Origin: Sphagnum compactum
Taxonomy: Eukaryota; Bryophyta; Sphagnopsida; Sphagnales
Length of the DNA: 64,000 nt
NCBI GenBank assembly: GCA_965153455.1
Contig: OZ234497.1
Span: 1,798,001-1,862,000 of the forward strand
Direction: 5' to 3'
Within the stretch, counting starts at the first letter, position 1, and every line of letters starts with the position of its first letter. The notes beneath the pieces were generated by a model. It was not told where the DNA came from, did no database searches, and saw only the letters and a program-made list of their open reading frames with translations. Below are positions 1 to 12,210 of this stretch, one piece after another. The position numbers and the translations under genes are program-made.

Positions 1-867
1 ATGATGAAAGGTTCAAATGTCAACATGACAACATAGATAAGGCCATGCATTGGGAAGGAGGGGGATCATGAAGTTCCATGAAACATAATGCATTGCAGTT
101 CATTGGTTGGGGGTGGGGGGGGGTACACATTCAAACTTCTCTAAAAAGTTTAATTATAGAAAAAGAGTGTGGAAATAAGTTTGGGTGAAGGGGGATGTGC
201 AAACCACAAATGTAACAACAATGCTCATGAATGATGATAATAATTGACCTTAAAGAGGGGGGATTTTTGCTAATATTTGAGGTGGCAAGCTCTAATAATG
301 AACCAAAACCTAGGAAAGAAAGAAAAAAAGATGGATGGGGGGGCTTCAAAAACTAAGCAACCAAAGCAATGCCTTTGCATAAAAAGAAGGGTGGTTTGGA
401 GTTGAACAATGAAGGTGCAAAAATAAACAAATAGAACATGGGGTTTTGGAATTGAACAATGAGGGCACACAAAAAAAATAGAAAGAGGGGGGGTTTGGAA
501 TTGAATGAGGAAGGTGACTTAAAAAGAGAAAGATTTTGGAGTTGAACGACAAATATGACTTATAGAAAGAAAAGGTTTAGAAGTAAATAATGAAGGTGAG
601 CAACACGCAAAGAGAAAAAACAAAGGTTTGGAGCTAAGCAATGAAGATGACTTACATAAAACGAGTTGAACAATGAAGGCAATAGAGAAGGACATAAAGG
701 GTTTGGAGTTGAGCAACAAAGGCAACTTGCACAAAGAGAAAGAAAGACAATTTGGAATTGAAAAAACAAAATGCACAAGACCTTCTTTCTTTCCCTCCTA
801 ACCTTCTTTTATGTGTTGCCTTTGTCATTCAACTCTAAACCTTTTTTTTCTCTATTGCTTTCATCAT
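1..867. repeat. Degenerate tandem array with an inverted end
   Basis: From about 370 to 780 a unit of roughly 50-60 bases recurs imperfectly. Its core reads like GGTTTGGAGTTGAACAATGA followed by a purine-rich AAAGAGAAAG stretch. From about 785 to 880 the complementary form (TCATTCAACTCTAAACC, CTTTCATCATTCAATTG) appears, so the array ends in an inverted portion. Open frames here are by-products of the repeat. It directly abuts the hAT transposase fragment, so it may be part of that element's non-coding end; this is inference. Confidence 0.6.
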
Positions 868-1185
868 TCAATTGATTATAAAATGACATCTTTTCAAATT
901 AGTGAAAAATCCCACTGAGGAAAAGATCCTTTTAGTGTCTATTTGGGAACCAACAATCCCTAAAATTTGATGAACAAGAAACCCAATTGTGGGAAACATG
1001 GCTTCATGTTTCTCCCACCATTGAAAGGGACACTTGATCTCCTTCACATCCATTTGGTAATGCCAAAAAATCAATATTTTTCTCTTAATAAGTTTTTTTG
1101 TTGGTTCAATACTCCCTACTGTCATTTGAAAAATATCCAAACTACTATCATCATCCACTATTTTGTTAGCAAAAATACCTTTCAA
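868..1185 (-). pseudogene. hAT transposase C-terminal (dimerisation) fragment
   Basis: An open frame of 105 codons carries the signature of the hAT-family dimerisation domain: a CPFQWWEKHEAMFP block followed by LGIVGSQIDTKRIFSSVG. In intact hAT transposases this C-terminal region mediates oligomerisation. The N-terminal BED zinc finger and catalytic core are absent, and there is no start context, so this is a truncated relic. A related relic lies at 11.4-12.2 kb: both share a segment resembling LDIFKMT, followed by EPT, a KRKILIFWHYQ-like stretch and VK-IKCP. Copies in a plant genome derive from nuclear DNA transposons. Confidence 0.8.
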
Positions 1186-2590
1186 CTTGAAACCAACATT
1201 TAATGAAACTTGAAGTGTACATAAGACTGTAATGCAAATATAAGTTTATACATTATGGTTTTGGAGAGCTCGATAGGAACTTTTTGGTGTGAACTCAAGA
1301 TCTAAACAGAATAGGAAACTATTATTCTCACAAAATAAGACAAAATTAGCACTGTAGAGCAGTAAAGTAGTGATGGCTTACCAAGCCCACCCTAAACATA
1401 CAACACAAATATTCCCTTGGCACATGGGTTGCTCGTAAAAGGAGTGGTTCTACAGGGCTCTGGACCACACCAAGGTCATGCTTTGGGCATGCCTATTATG
1501 TACACTTCAACTTTCATTATTTGGGCAAAGCAATTATGAATTGCATTGTTGAGGATGCCAACTTTCTCATGCAAACAACAAATATTGGGACACTCACAGC
1601 AGCTTCAGCAGCAGCAGCAGCAGTGCACATAATGGCCTGTGAATTATAATTTGGATCTGCCAACAGACCTTTACATCCAACTCCAGTTTCTGAGTATTAA
1701 AAGTCAGTTACAACTAGCACTTTTATTGCATAGGGAAGAACACAGTCCAAGTGTAGATTTTTGAACCAGAGTACAAGTCAAGATAGCAATGGCATCTTGT
1801 TCTAGCAGCAAAACAAGGATGACAAGTATGAAGTGAGCTGCTGTTGATATATATTACCCAGGTCTACATTAAAAATGGAAATTACAAAACTCATGATTTG
1901 ATAATCTCATCGTAAATGGCCCTGCATCAGGCCAGGCCAACTGGAGTTGCCAACTGGAACCCACATCCAAAGACCTTCAGTAAACTGAAATACTTGCCAT
2001 AGTCACAGACTACAGAAACACTGGAGCTTTGTGCAACTGAGTGTTGGACACATAAATTGAGTGTGGGGCCATCAGTACCTTCATTGAACTAAACTAAGGC
2101 AAAGCTTTACTTCCTCTGGATTGATTGCAGGAGCACCTGCACCAATCACCTCTACCACAGAAACTTCAGTGAAGGTAACTAAAGAAACCACAGTATTCTT
2201 GTGTGAAGGATGATGGTCTAAAACCAACCTGTCATAAATAACAGAGGCACTTTATGTGAATCCCCTGCAAACCAAATTTTGAGTGAGGAAGTTATGACTA
2301 TAAAAGAGGCACAATTACTGTCAAATGGTGCTACTGAAAACCTTGTATGTCAAGGCTGTATGGATCTGCAACAGTCTCCTCATGCCATAGTTGATGGCGA
2401 GATCTATGGAAGACCTTCTGGACTCATTGGGACCATCCCCTACATCATCAACAACTTCATAGACAGATCTTGAGCATTATCAGTTGACCACAAGTTCTCT
2501 ACAATAACATAAGGTAATTGAAATAAAATGTAACGTACAGAGACATAGACAAAGATCCTGTCACACAAGTCCGAAAAACTGGGAAAGAAG
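1186..2590. other. Non-coding stretch downstream of the NDL gene
   Basis: I see no gene here. It holds a short CAG-rich microsatellite (1597-1623) and ordinary moderately AT-rich sequence. Part of it may be alternative 3' UTR of the minus-strand NDL gene. Confidence 0.4.
1597..1623. repeat. (CAG)n microsatellite
   Basis: Two CAG units, a CTT interruption and six further CAG units are visible. It lies outside any coding region that I can support. Confidence 0.8.
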
Positions 2591-2610
2591 TAGTAATATA
2601 CATCACCCTT

Positions 2611-2616
2611 TTTATT
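2611..2616 (-). terminator. Possible AATAAA poly(A) signal of the NDL gene
   Basis: On the minus strand this is a canonical AATAAA about 300 bases past the NDL stop codon, a plausible 3' UTR length. Plant poly(A) signals are loose, so the real cleavage site cannot be fixed from sequence alone. Confidence 0.3.
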
Positions 2617-2672
2617 GATAATGGCTGTATCATCACAATTGTGTGCAGAGGTGTAACAAATCTTGAACAAAA

Positions 2673-2705
2673 ATGGCAAATTCCTAGCCCTGTGTGGGGT
2701 GGGCA
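2673..2705 (-). repeat. 33-bp exact duplicate, copy in the 3' UTR region
   Basis: These 33 bases recur exactly, in the same orientation, at 3703-3735 in intron 8 of the NDL gene. The core on the plus strand is TAGCCCTGTGTGGGGTGGGC. No longer flanking homology is visible. Confidence 0.85.
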
Positions 2706-2917
2706 CAACTTCACTGGATGCGCAGATCTAGTGAAGAGATGCTCACACCACACATTATTACCATCAGTACTACACCCAACTCTGTCTTTCTTGGTCCCTC
2801 TTAGTTACCAGGACAGACTAGTCACAGAGAACATTCAGTTTGAAGCTCTCATGTACCGACAATGGGAAGGAGTTATATATACCTACGTTGTCATTGAAAA
2901 TACATTGGGCTAGGGAT

Positions 2918-5900
2918 CTATTCCTCAGGTACAGATACACGAGTCTTAATGGGCTTTAATTTCAGCCCAAGACTCTCAGGCGACAGAAGCTCTGGGGCAA
3001 CACAGGGTGGACTCAGTGGACTGGTGGGTGAAGAGGAGAGAGAGTAAACAGGTCGTTGGTAAAAGCTATAACCCATGAAGAATAACTCCATCGGAACAAA
3101 CATGGAATGGGGCTGTTCTTCTGTCACCAAAGAGCCACAAGCTTGCACCTGCATGTGCAGAAGAGAAGTTTAGCAAACTAAATCAATATCCCACAAGAAC
3201 ATGACATGTTATGTGCAGAATTTGTAGTTGTTCTCCTGCACAGAAAACGTAGTTCATGAAGGGGTTGTGCTTTACCTCAATTAATGCATTGTATCGTCTA
3301 ATCATCTGTTTGCTGAGGTATAAAGCCTCGTCATGAAAAGGAGAATGTTCCCCAACAATGATCAGTGTGCGACATTTTAACTTCTTCAAGCTCTCACTTA
3401 AGTCTATCCGCCTGCATGGAACAAATGGCAGTAATCAGACTTGGTTTTTCAATCAGCCATTTGACTAGACCACTTTTCTCGGAGACTATCACATCTGATG
3501 TTAGGCCTATTCATGACATCTGCAATTAGCAATCTATTTGGGAATTCACTGTTGAATAAACATACCGGTGAATTGCCTGCATATAGCGCATTACATTCCT
3601 GCTCTGCATGTCATCCAAGTGCTGCAGACAATGAAAAATAGAACAAATTAGTATAGACATTTAGCTTCCATCAGAACAGAATGGCAAATTTGCTTTCTTT
3701 TGATGGCAAATTCCTAGCCCTGTGTGGGGTGGGCATCAAAAGAAAGCAAATCCATGAAGCAGAGCATCTTTCAACTGAACATACAATCATCCTTTGGTTT
3801 GAAGAGTTGGGTTCACTCACTCTGCGATGAGTTGTAATAACATCTGGCCCAACACCTGCAGCATTCCGCACTTCCTGTCACAATTGAGCCACAAAAACAT
3901 CAGACTTATACTCAAGTGCAACACATCCCTGGTCCTTCCAGACTTCAGTAGATTGATTGGCATGGGTGAAATTAGAATGTCTCAAAACTTGTAGTTTGAA
4001 ACTGCAATCAAGGCTTGTCGGTACCTGACTAAAGTAGCGTTGCAAGAGAGTATCCTTTACAAAGCTTGACATTCCACAGAAGTAAAGCAGGTTTATCATG
4101 GCCTGTAACACCCCAAATAAAAATCATGAATAGAGACCAACACTGCAGTCTATGAGGCCGAGTTATTGATGCAAAGTCAAAAAAGCCAACCATCCCAAAT
4201 CATACCTTATCATAAATCCATTCTGTCCATGAGGGTGTTCGGCAGACTGGTGAAACCAGTATCAGTCCCAGTGCTCGTTCCCTATACTTCAACTGCATAA
4301 CGAATGGGCAAGTTCTGCTTAGGTTTACAGGGAATAGTCTTACAACATCTAGAATGCCATGGCACCTATGACATCATCTCCAGCATGAGAGTACCAAAAA
4401 CTGAAAGAAACCTTCCCTCTTGCCATCCTGACTTTTCAGTACACTGCAACATGTCAAAAATTGGACAGTGAGTGATCTTCATCCAAGATTCATACCGCAA
4501 AATGAGCAAGGATATAAGCTCCACCTGTTACACCAAGGCCAATAACTTCATCCAACCTGCAAAAACACAAGAATGCTCAGCAAGTCCATCAAATTCAGGC
4601 AGCAAAACTACTGATTCTCAACCAACTGTAAAACATTTATGTTTTGGCACTATCAATACAGAGGTGTTGGTATGAAGACTATGCTTGCAGCGGGACAAAT
4701 TTAGCTCCACCTCAGGGGCTAAGAAGACAACAATGTAATTCACATAGAGTGTTGAAGACAGGGTCCAGATGCTGACACTCACCCAAAATAATCTAAGACT
4801 TCAGCCACTTGGTCTGCCAGGTCATCCACACTCAACACAGCTTGATCTGACAGGATTTCAACAGCCCCAGTCTGACAGCATTTCAAGAGAGTCACGGGTT
4901 AGGAAATTCCAGTGGCAAACTGCACCCTTGTCCCTGGATCCAAAATAGAATAGGTATGCAAGACTGGACATCTGAATCTGATGAAAGACTGGCTTCACTT
5001 GCAACTATCAATTTGTCCTACTCCAGATGCCTGACCTATCATGTGAGGTGCTCACCTCATGACCTGGTGCATCAACATGGTAAATGCAAAAATTATGGTA
5101 CAGCACCAATGATGCCTCAGGGCATGAAAAAAGCCCTTCAAAGCATGAAATATCTGCAAAGAACAAAACACAAAACCCAGGGTAAATATCAAAGTGCTGG
5201 AGCCGACACCTCTTGCTCCATTAATCAAGGGCACACACTTCCAAAAAATCCATTTATCTTCCAAATGTTGTGAATGCCAGATTCTAAACAGTGGGTGTGT
5301 TTTTTTCTTTTTTCAGCAATGCAACTCCTCATGCACCATGAATTCTCTGCCATGCAGAGAAAGGTTAATGGAAGCTGCTACAATCTCATCAGATCTTTGT
5401 GTCCAGTGGCTATTAGGACTCCAAATACTTGCATAACTTTGAGGGAGCAGAAGAAGCTTAGCTTCCAAGGATGGAGAAATTATGGAAGAGTAACAAGAGT
5501 AGGTTAGGTTCTCACAGTTCAGTCCAACATCAGGGTAAGTGAGGAGGGCAGGTTTGTCTGGATCACCACACACGACCACTGAGATTGCCCCTGAGGCAGT
5601 AGGGACATAGTACCTCTGTTTGGAGAACCAACGCAAAAAGTCAGTACAGCTACATCATCAATTGGACATCTTTGTGGTAGAGTGCAAGATTCAATGTTCC
5701 TGTGACTTGTTTCTTTTGCTATACAATTGCACACAGCGTGCAATTCTGCCCTGGTTCAAAGAGAGCGATAAGGGAGCGTGCATGCCATTCAAACCCTGTG
5801 CACTGAAGAGGGCGAGAAAATGGAGCTGAGAAGGGCATCGCCTATGCTATCGACGACGACCTAGGAAGAAAAGACACCGAAGGAGTCGTCGGTAGTGGGC

Positions 5901-6312
5901 AGAAGCGTCTAGAACTATTGACGAACTGGTTGAATGTCTAACAGTACCATGGAACCAAAGGCTCCCCCAGTCAGGAGTTCCGGTCCTGGTTCGATATCGG
6001 AAACCGCATTAGAATACTGTTTTTTCCTGTCTACAGCGGCACTACTTCTATTTCTGAGAATTGTTCAAACCGCACCACGCCCTCTAGTACTTGACACAGA
6101 CTGCAATTCGTCAAAAATCTCCAGGAATCGTGCATGTGCAACCAATCCAAATGAAGGAAGAAGGGCAAGGGACTGAAGAAGCAGAAACAGAAAGAGAGGC
6201 GGAAGAAAAACCACGCATGTGTAGGAAAACATTCAGAAGATTAAGATTTTACCTGGCCTCCCCAGGGCTCGACATCAATATCCACGGTAATGGCAATATC
6301 TCCTTTCTCCAT
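2918..6312 (-). CDS. NDL: NDR/NDL family protein (N-myc downregulated-like, SF21 type), 11 exons
   Basis: Exons on the minus strand are 6312-6253, 5615-5516, 5153-5056, 4871-4783, 4556-4496, 4292-4206, 4102-4025, 3874-3821, 3621-3566, 3411-3276 and 3148-2918. They total 1050 nt, all junctions are GT..AG and phases match, giving 349 residues plus stop, the usual family length. Recognisable blocks in order are [91 protein letters not shown] and the C-terminal [16 protein letters not shown]. The fold is alpha/beta hydrolase, but the nucleophile-elbow position reads GLGVTGGAY with no serine, as expected for this non-enzymatic family. In Arabidopsis NDL proteins bind G-protein beta-gamma and affect auxin transport; applying that here is inference. 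The start is the only ATG after an upstream in-frame stop, although a 5' UTR intron is possible. The introns are short (103-637 bp). Confidence 0.95.
3688..3751. repeat. Perfect 18-bp inverted repeat in NDL intron 8
   Basis: Arms at 3688-3705 (ATTTGCTTTCTTTTGATG) and 3734-3751 are perfect reverse complements around a 28-base loop. The loop contains most of the 33-bp sequence duplicated at 2673-2705. RNA from the gene would form a stable hairpin inside the intron. Confidence 0.85.
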
Positions 6313-7560
6313 GGACGATGACAGCAGCAAGAAGAAGGCACTTACAAAACAAACAGCGCTAGATTTAGCTCCGGAAGTACAGAGCGCGTCCTCTACTAAC
6401 CGATTACCATCGTATCAGCATCTTCCTCGTCATTCCATAACCTGATTCTCCAGTGCACAGATAGGCTTCACGATGCAAAGATCAAGGCATCCAGAAAACG
6501 CAAAATTCCGAGACTAACATCTCCGAGAGGGATAGGCATCCATCCGTATGTACACACATTGACTAGGATTCAGAATTCGCTTCTCCTTCTCAAAAAGAAC
6601 CCGCAGGAAGGATCTAATCCTGTTTACTCAAAGACGCGTGTGCTGCCGGCAGATAGATCCCTCTGAAATCCGATTGCAAATATGATGCAGCACATGAGGT
6701 ATATGGAGTGCAGAAAGAAGCCGAGGATATAGGTAATAATAAAGAAAGGCTTCAGAACAGAGACAAAGCTCTGACACTGGCACACCTCGTTTCTCTGTCA
6801 GCTTGTGCCTAATCAAGCAGAGAGTCTTTCAACGTCGCCGCGCACAGGCACTCCCTTCCAGGTTTGTTTGTCATCACCAGCTACTACGACAATTTCTCTT
6901 TGCCCTGCCAGATGCCAGAAATGTATGTCGCCACAAGGAAGTTGGCGGGCAATGGCGATGAGAAGAAGACAGATAGTGGAGGGAAAAAAAAGGGATAAAA
7001 AAGGAAGCATCTAACAACACGCCACCAAATCCAGCGCAACAAAAACGAACAAAAGATGACTGGGAAAAAGAGAGAGAGAGAGAGAGAGAGGAAAATACAA
7101 AAAACACTAAGTACGAACGCAAATCAGGTTGAAGAAGAAAAAATGATGTACACAGAAGACGTAGGGAAAGAGAGCAGCTGCACCGACAATGCAGCGGGAG
7201 CAAGATCCTTGGCTAAATATTTAGCAGTAAATACTAATCAGAAGAGAGCGCATTCAAGAAAGAAGACAAGAATAATAATTCAGCGCCTCAAAAGGAAGGA
7301 GACAATAATAATAATTACTACTCTTTCACACAACTAACAGCAGCTCAACGAAAAGACTGTACAAGCAAGCGCAATGCAAGGGAGCATGCGCAAAAATCGC
7401 AACGGAACAAGAACAAATCCTTGGGGCCCTCCTCCTTCGTCCTCATTATTGCGATCAAAGCGGCAGCGAAGCAGCGAGGCCCACGGCTTTTTTTTTCGTT
7501 GTGCGCCATCACCACAAGCGAAGGTGACAAAAACACAAAACTCCCTCCCCCGCCCCCGAC
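6313..7560 (-). promoter_or_regulatory. NDL: Probable 5' UTR and promoter region of the NDL gene
   Basis: This block upstream of the NDL start is richer in GC and CpG than most of the window, and an (AG)n tract, CT-rich on the gene's strand, lies at 7069-7091. Both are common near plant transcription starts. No TATA box can be assigned with confidence. Short open frames here are not convincing genes. Confidence 0.35.
7069..7091. repeat. (AG)n microsatellite
   Basis: About eleven uninterrupted AG units. On the strand of the NDL gene this is a CT tract upstream of the start codon. Confidence 0.85.
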
Positions 7561-7790
7561 CCCCCGAGGAGTTTCTTTGGCTGGTGAAATTTCGCCAAAA
7601 AGCCGAAATTAAAAACTCGAAAAAAGTGATTTTCGATGTCTTCAGTCGCCAGCAAGAAGTGAGAAAAAAAAAGGTAAAAATCCGCCAGATTCGAATATTT
7701 TGTTTTCATTGTGCAATGTGTAGCCAAAATATAAAAGGATGATTAAGCACTTGGGCTACAAACAAAAATTCCTAAAAATAACACTGCACC
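7560..7790 (-). mobile_element. Short non-autonomous repeat, family with TTTTTGTTTGTAGCC end
   Basis: On the minus strand the segment starts with TTTTTAGGAATTTTTGTTTG, then TAGCCCAAGTG, and ends in a GGCGAAATTTCACC block. The same order (TAGCC end, ATCATCC, TTTTGGCTA, later GGCG/CGCC block) is seen at 36,725-36,975 and partly at 29,060-29,360. It is a dispersed repeat, probably a MITE-like element; the superfamily cannot be assigned. Confidence 0.5.
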
Positions 7791-10700
7791 CCACCAGGAT
7801 TTTATTTTATTTCGCAATTTTGTGGTTTCAAAAGTTTGCTGAATTTTCAAAAAAATTGGAATTTACACTAAAAGAAAACCAAAAAAACACGCTCTGTCTC
7901 CCCCCTACCCCCGGCCCCTCACCAGTTTTGGCTCCAGATTGAAAACCATATAGAGAAATTTAACGATTTATATTATTAGTGTTATCCTGGCTTCTGGCGA
8001 TGGAAACATCCCAAATCACACACACACACAAATCGCTTCATTTTTGAATTTTGAATTTTTGACTACTCTTGAAATTTGTATCGCCAATAAACACAACACA
8101 AAAAAACAAAAAGATTTGGGTGAGCGGGGGATGGGAGCCCAAACCCAAGCTGCCCAACAGAGAGCAAAACACATGGATGAAAAATGACAGCACTTTCACA
8201 AAAAATATTTGATTTTTACCTCACATTGTTGATACTTTTCCTTCCCCTGACCGGGCCCGCTTCTGAGCAGGTAAAAATTAATAAACTGCGGTTTAAGCGT
8301 CTACCCACACACCCTAACTAGCAAACTAACCGTCAGTTATCTACTAACTAGTAACTAACTAATAAGTTAGTAAATGGTTGGCTCAAGTCTTGTTTGGGTT
8401 TTTTTCCCATTTGCTTGGCTGCCACTAAGATTCTTTAATTAGGTAATTTTTTCATGGATTTGCTTACTCAGGTGGGTACTCTAGTTTTTGGGCTATTCTC
8501 ATGTTTTTTCCTCCTCTTTTTAGAATTTCACCATAGTTTTTTTTGGCGGTTAAAGGTCATAACTGAAATTTGAAGCTAAAAGTAGTTAACACAACAACAA
8601 AATTTGAAATTTGAAGCTGTTTGTTTCCTTCTAAACTATAGATAGGGACCCCTCTCCCTCATCCCTCTCTTTTAGCTGTTAAGGTTTGCAGGGGTATTGC
8701 AGGAAAAAAGCCTACACACTAGCTAAGTGTCAACATTTTCTTAACCACAAGAATTACATGCATTCCAGGAAGTATGTCAAACTTTCAACATTTTGTGGAT
8801 TGCAGGGACTTTGTGTGTTTCCTCCATGCAGTTGATAATTCTTTGAACAAAACCTTGGAAACTTTTCCAAGTGTACTTCTGGGGTGCGTTCTGATGCAAA
8901 ATCAGGGCCACCCATGCATTGCATGTTACACCCTTGGGAGTGCCATAAGGTCCCTGGGATTTGCCATAAGATGGCCTCAGAATTGGCATAAGGTCCAAAT
9001 TCCAAGAAAAAAATTCCACTGTTTTTATGCAAGGGAAGTCCTCATGCCATGAAATGTTGGGGAATTCTTAAGCCCTCCTTGGGCTACTGCCCTAACAGGT
9101 GTAACCTCATTACAGGAAGTCCCTCAGGCTGAGGACTACCCCTATTTGCACAAACTCATAAAGAACTAATAATTTGTTGTAATGTATGTGGAGGGTACCT
9201 TAGCCTAGTAAAATAAATTGAGGAACCTTACACATAAGGTGCCTTCTCTCCTTTCCCAAATGAATCACAGTCGTTTCAAATTCTACCAGATCTTTACACC
9301 GGTTAAGGACCAAGAACAGGGCCATTCTGGGTCCGTGCCCTACACTAAATTAACACCAACAGAATTTTTTTTTAAATTCTCTATTTTAGAGAGTGGAGAA
9401 CACTCAGAATTCGATTCTTTTTTTAAAGATTGATAACAAATATTAAAATTAGCCAATTTTATTCCTTGGGTTTTGTGGTAGGATTGGGGTGCATAATTTT
9501 CAAATCAAAGTGGCCAATTTTTTTTTAAAAATCACTACCTATCCACCCAAGGTTAAGGACCCAATTGTAAATCATTGCGTAGAAATCAGACAAGTCAGAC
9601 TTCACTCATTATAAGTGGAATCAGGAGTCAAGTCCTGCGGATGGGTTGAATCTGGGACCAGATGACCAAACACCTAATTGATCAGGAGGTCCAACGGTCC
9701 ACAGAGCCACATTAGGGCTAGTCTCGTTCTTTGCCAGTCTCTATAATATAATATGCACGGCGGTAAACAACACCCCTCCCTCATCAAACTTCACTTCACA
9801 CTGGTCAAAGCAACACCCTTGATTTGATGCCCGCATGGTTTTGCCAGAGGGTTACACAAATGTCGGTGACACGTTTATTTTAAAATCGTTCTAAAAACCC
9901 ACCCTGGTGTTGGTAAGCTGGCTGGGATTAGGGTGCTGGTAACTGCGGTTGGAACCCTACTGACAAACTAGTACGTATTATCATCCGTCCCATTGTTCAT
10001 TTCTTTGGTTATTTTCTTGCATGTTCCTCTGTGCATGCATGCCTAGGTTGTAACCTCTTCTCTTTCTTTCTCTTCCACCACCACCCCACCCCCAACATGT
10101 GTGTTCTTCAAGAGGGAGAGGGAAAGCTGAATAGTTGTGTAATGATAGATCCTTTTTCGGGTTGTTTATTTTTTCATTTTTCTTGTGAATAGCTTGTTGA
10201 TTGAGTTTGGTATTCCTCTGGTCACAGTGATGTATGTACATTTGGAGTAGATATTGAGTGTGACTTCATAAGCAAAGTTATTAGTTACCCTAAAAAAGAT
10301 TTAGAAATTGTTATCATCTTGTCTTTGGCATGCTACAGAGGCTACCTTTCACAACACAACACATGGATTCAGATTCCAGAAGCCAGTAAGGTCAGTAAGG
10401 TCAGAATCTAGCTTTACAGAGGGAGTTCAAGTTCATTCCATACAAGCCCAACTGACCTCATGGTGATTTTGGGCAGCACAGCACAGCACAGCACATTTCG
10501 GGACACATTTCACATTGTTTCCATTGACCACTTCATCATCAAATGCCAATTATATGCCACTGGCCTCAAACACAGCACATTTCACGTTTCCTTTGCTCAT
10601 TCAAAATTTGGCTCCCCAAGTCCTTGCCTCACCTGCATGGCCCAAATAGCCCTGACTGACTGTTTTCCTTTTCTACATACCTCAAGTACACCACTGAAAT

Positions 10701-11074
10701 GATTTAAGTGTTTTCAAAGCTCACATGACCAAAACAAGAATATAAAGAGCATTACTTTACAGACCATGGAACCAGTGGCCATGAGCCCGTTCCCGGGCAT
10801 GGTCGACCAAAATGAGAATCAAGATGCCCTCTCTTCATCCAAAAAGAAAGTGACGATAACATTTCCATCTAAGAAGCTAAGGGTTACAAAATCATTGGGC
10901 CAATGTTGATTTCTTGTGCTAACTAGTAGGCCACTAATGAAATGAAGCTTGAAGGTTATGGCTTATAATTGGTGACCTGATAGCCAATCAGAGCATCAAG
11001 ATTCTCATTACTGCCAGTTACGTATAAGGGGAATGCCTGCTCCCCAGGTCCGCCCCTAAGTTGAGGGTAGTAAC
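7791..11074. other. Spacer without a recognised gene
   Basis: The sequence contains homopolymer runs, a region rich in ACTAACTAG-type words near 8320-8370 and a small triplicated GCCATAAG word at 8940-8995. A GCACA mini-repeat lies near 10,475-10,495. None of the short open frames resembles a protein family that I know. Confidence 0.4.
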
Positions 11075-11094
11075 CAGTGTTGGGTGGTTCTCAC
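11075..11094 (+). mobile_element. hAT-type terminus (CAGTGTTGGG)
   Basis: CAGTGTTGGGTGGTTCTC matches the terminal motif of the hAT elements at 33,610 and 52,411. It is followed by a short palindrome of GGTTCTC/GAGAACC. It lies on the 3' side of the minus-strand transposase relic at 11.4-12.2 kb and is probably that element's end. The opposite terminus was not found. Confidence 0.55.
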
Positions 11095-11426
11095 TTTTTT
11101 GTGAGAACCAACTGATTCCAGTTCTTACATTATGTTATGAGAACCTGATTGATTCTTTAATAATTTTTTTTGGGCTGGTGAGAATTGATTAGGGTATCAA
11201 GATTTTTAATTTTTTCAAATTCACCTGGTTCTCAAATAGGGCGATTTCAGCATATATAATAACAAGTGGTTTTCAAATCCAATTTTCACAACCCATTTAT
11301 TACATTTTTCAGAAATTAAAATTCAATTTATTAATTAATTCGATTTATTAATTAAAATAAAATTTTAACTTAAAAAATACTGAAATAATATGAAAACTTG
11401 TTTAAAAAATAATCCAAAATTTACAA

Positions 11427-12210
11427 CTTCATATCTTTGTCCTTTTCAAAAGTTCTTTCAAATTCTTCTTTTAAATTAGCATTAATCTCAATAAAATCTA
11501 CTAAATTAAAAGGGGATTTACAACCTATCCTAGGATCATTGGGCTAATTTTTGTTGAAAAAGTTCAATTTGTTCAAATTTTGTGATTATAAACACATCTT
11601 TTAAGACTAGTAAGGATTTCAACTAATGAAAATATTCTCTTTGTCTCAATTTGAAATCCAATTATTCTTAAGATTTTTGTGTAGCACAAAAACGAATTGT
11701 AGGAAACATGTTCTCATGTTTTTCCCACCACTATAGTGGACACTTGATGTCTTTAACATTCACTTGATAATGCTTGAAAATTAAAAGCTTTCTATTGACC
11801 AATTCTCTTGTTGGTTCACTTGTGCTAGTTGTCATCTTAAAAATATCCAAACTCATATGCTTTTTAACCCTTTGATTAACAACACCCCTCTCATATTCAA
11901 CCAATGAATGCAAATGATAATAACATTTAAGAAGCATAGACAACAAAGACTTTTTGTCATATTCTTCAACAATTACCTTACATTGCTCCTGACCAAGTGA
12001 GGACACAAGACAAAAAAATTTAAACTTAGGGTCCAACACTGAAAAAAACATATTATAGGCCTTTCTTTTTCAAGAAGGAGAAAAAAATCCAAAACTTGAA
12101 CAACTTTTTTGATGTTAGATGCTAAACATGATAGCTCATAAATAACATTTCCATCTTCTTCCATTAAATTGTCAAAGGTTGTAAAATCAATTTCATCGAA
12201 TTAAACCCTC
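11427..12210 (-). pseudogene. hAT transposase relic (C-terminal half)
   Basis: Reading the minus strand with several stops and frameshifts gives, in order, LMEEDGNVIYELSCLASN, a VLDPKFKFF block, TSTSEPTRELVNRKLLIF, VKDIKCPL then WWEKHENMFPTI (dimerisation domain), and a tail with SPFNLVDFIEINANLKE. This is the middle and C-terminal part of a hAT transposase. Stops inside the WWEKH-to-end portion and loss of the BED finger show it is dead. It resembles the fragment at 868-1185 and lies inside an element bounded by the terminus at 11,075. Confidence 0.85.

Noticed and set aside
5934-6321. Plus-strand open frames opposite NDL exon 1 and intron 1
   Set aside because: They are antisense to an intact gene and have no protein-family signal.
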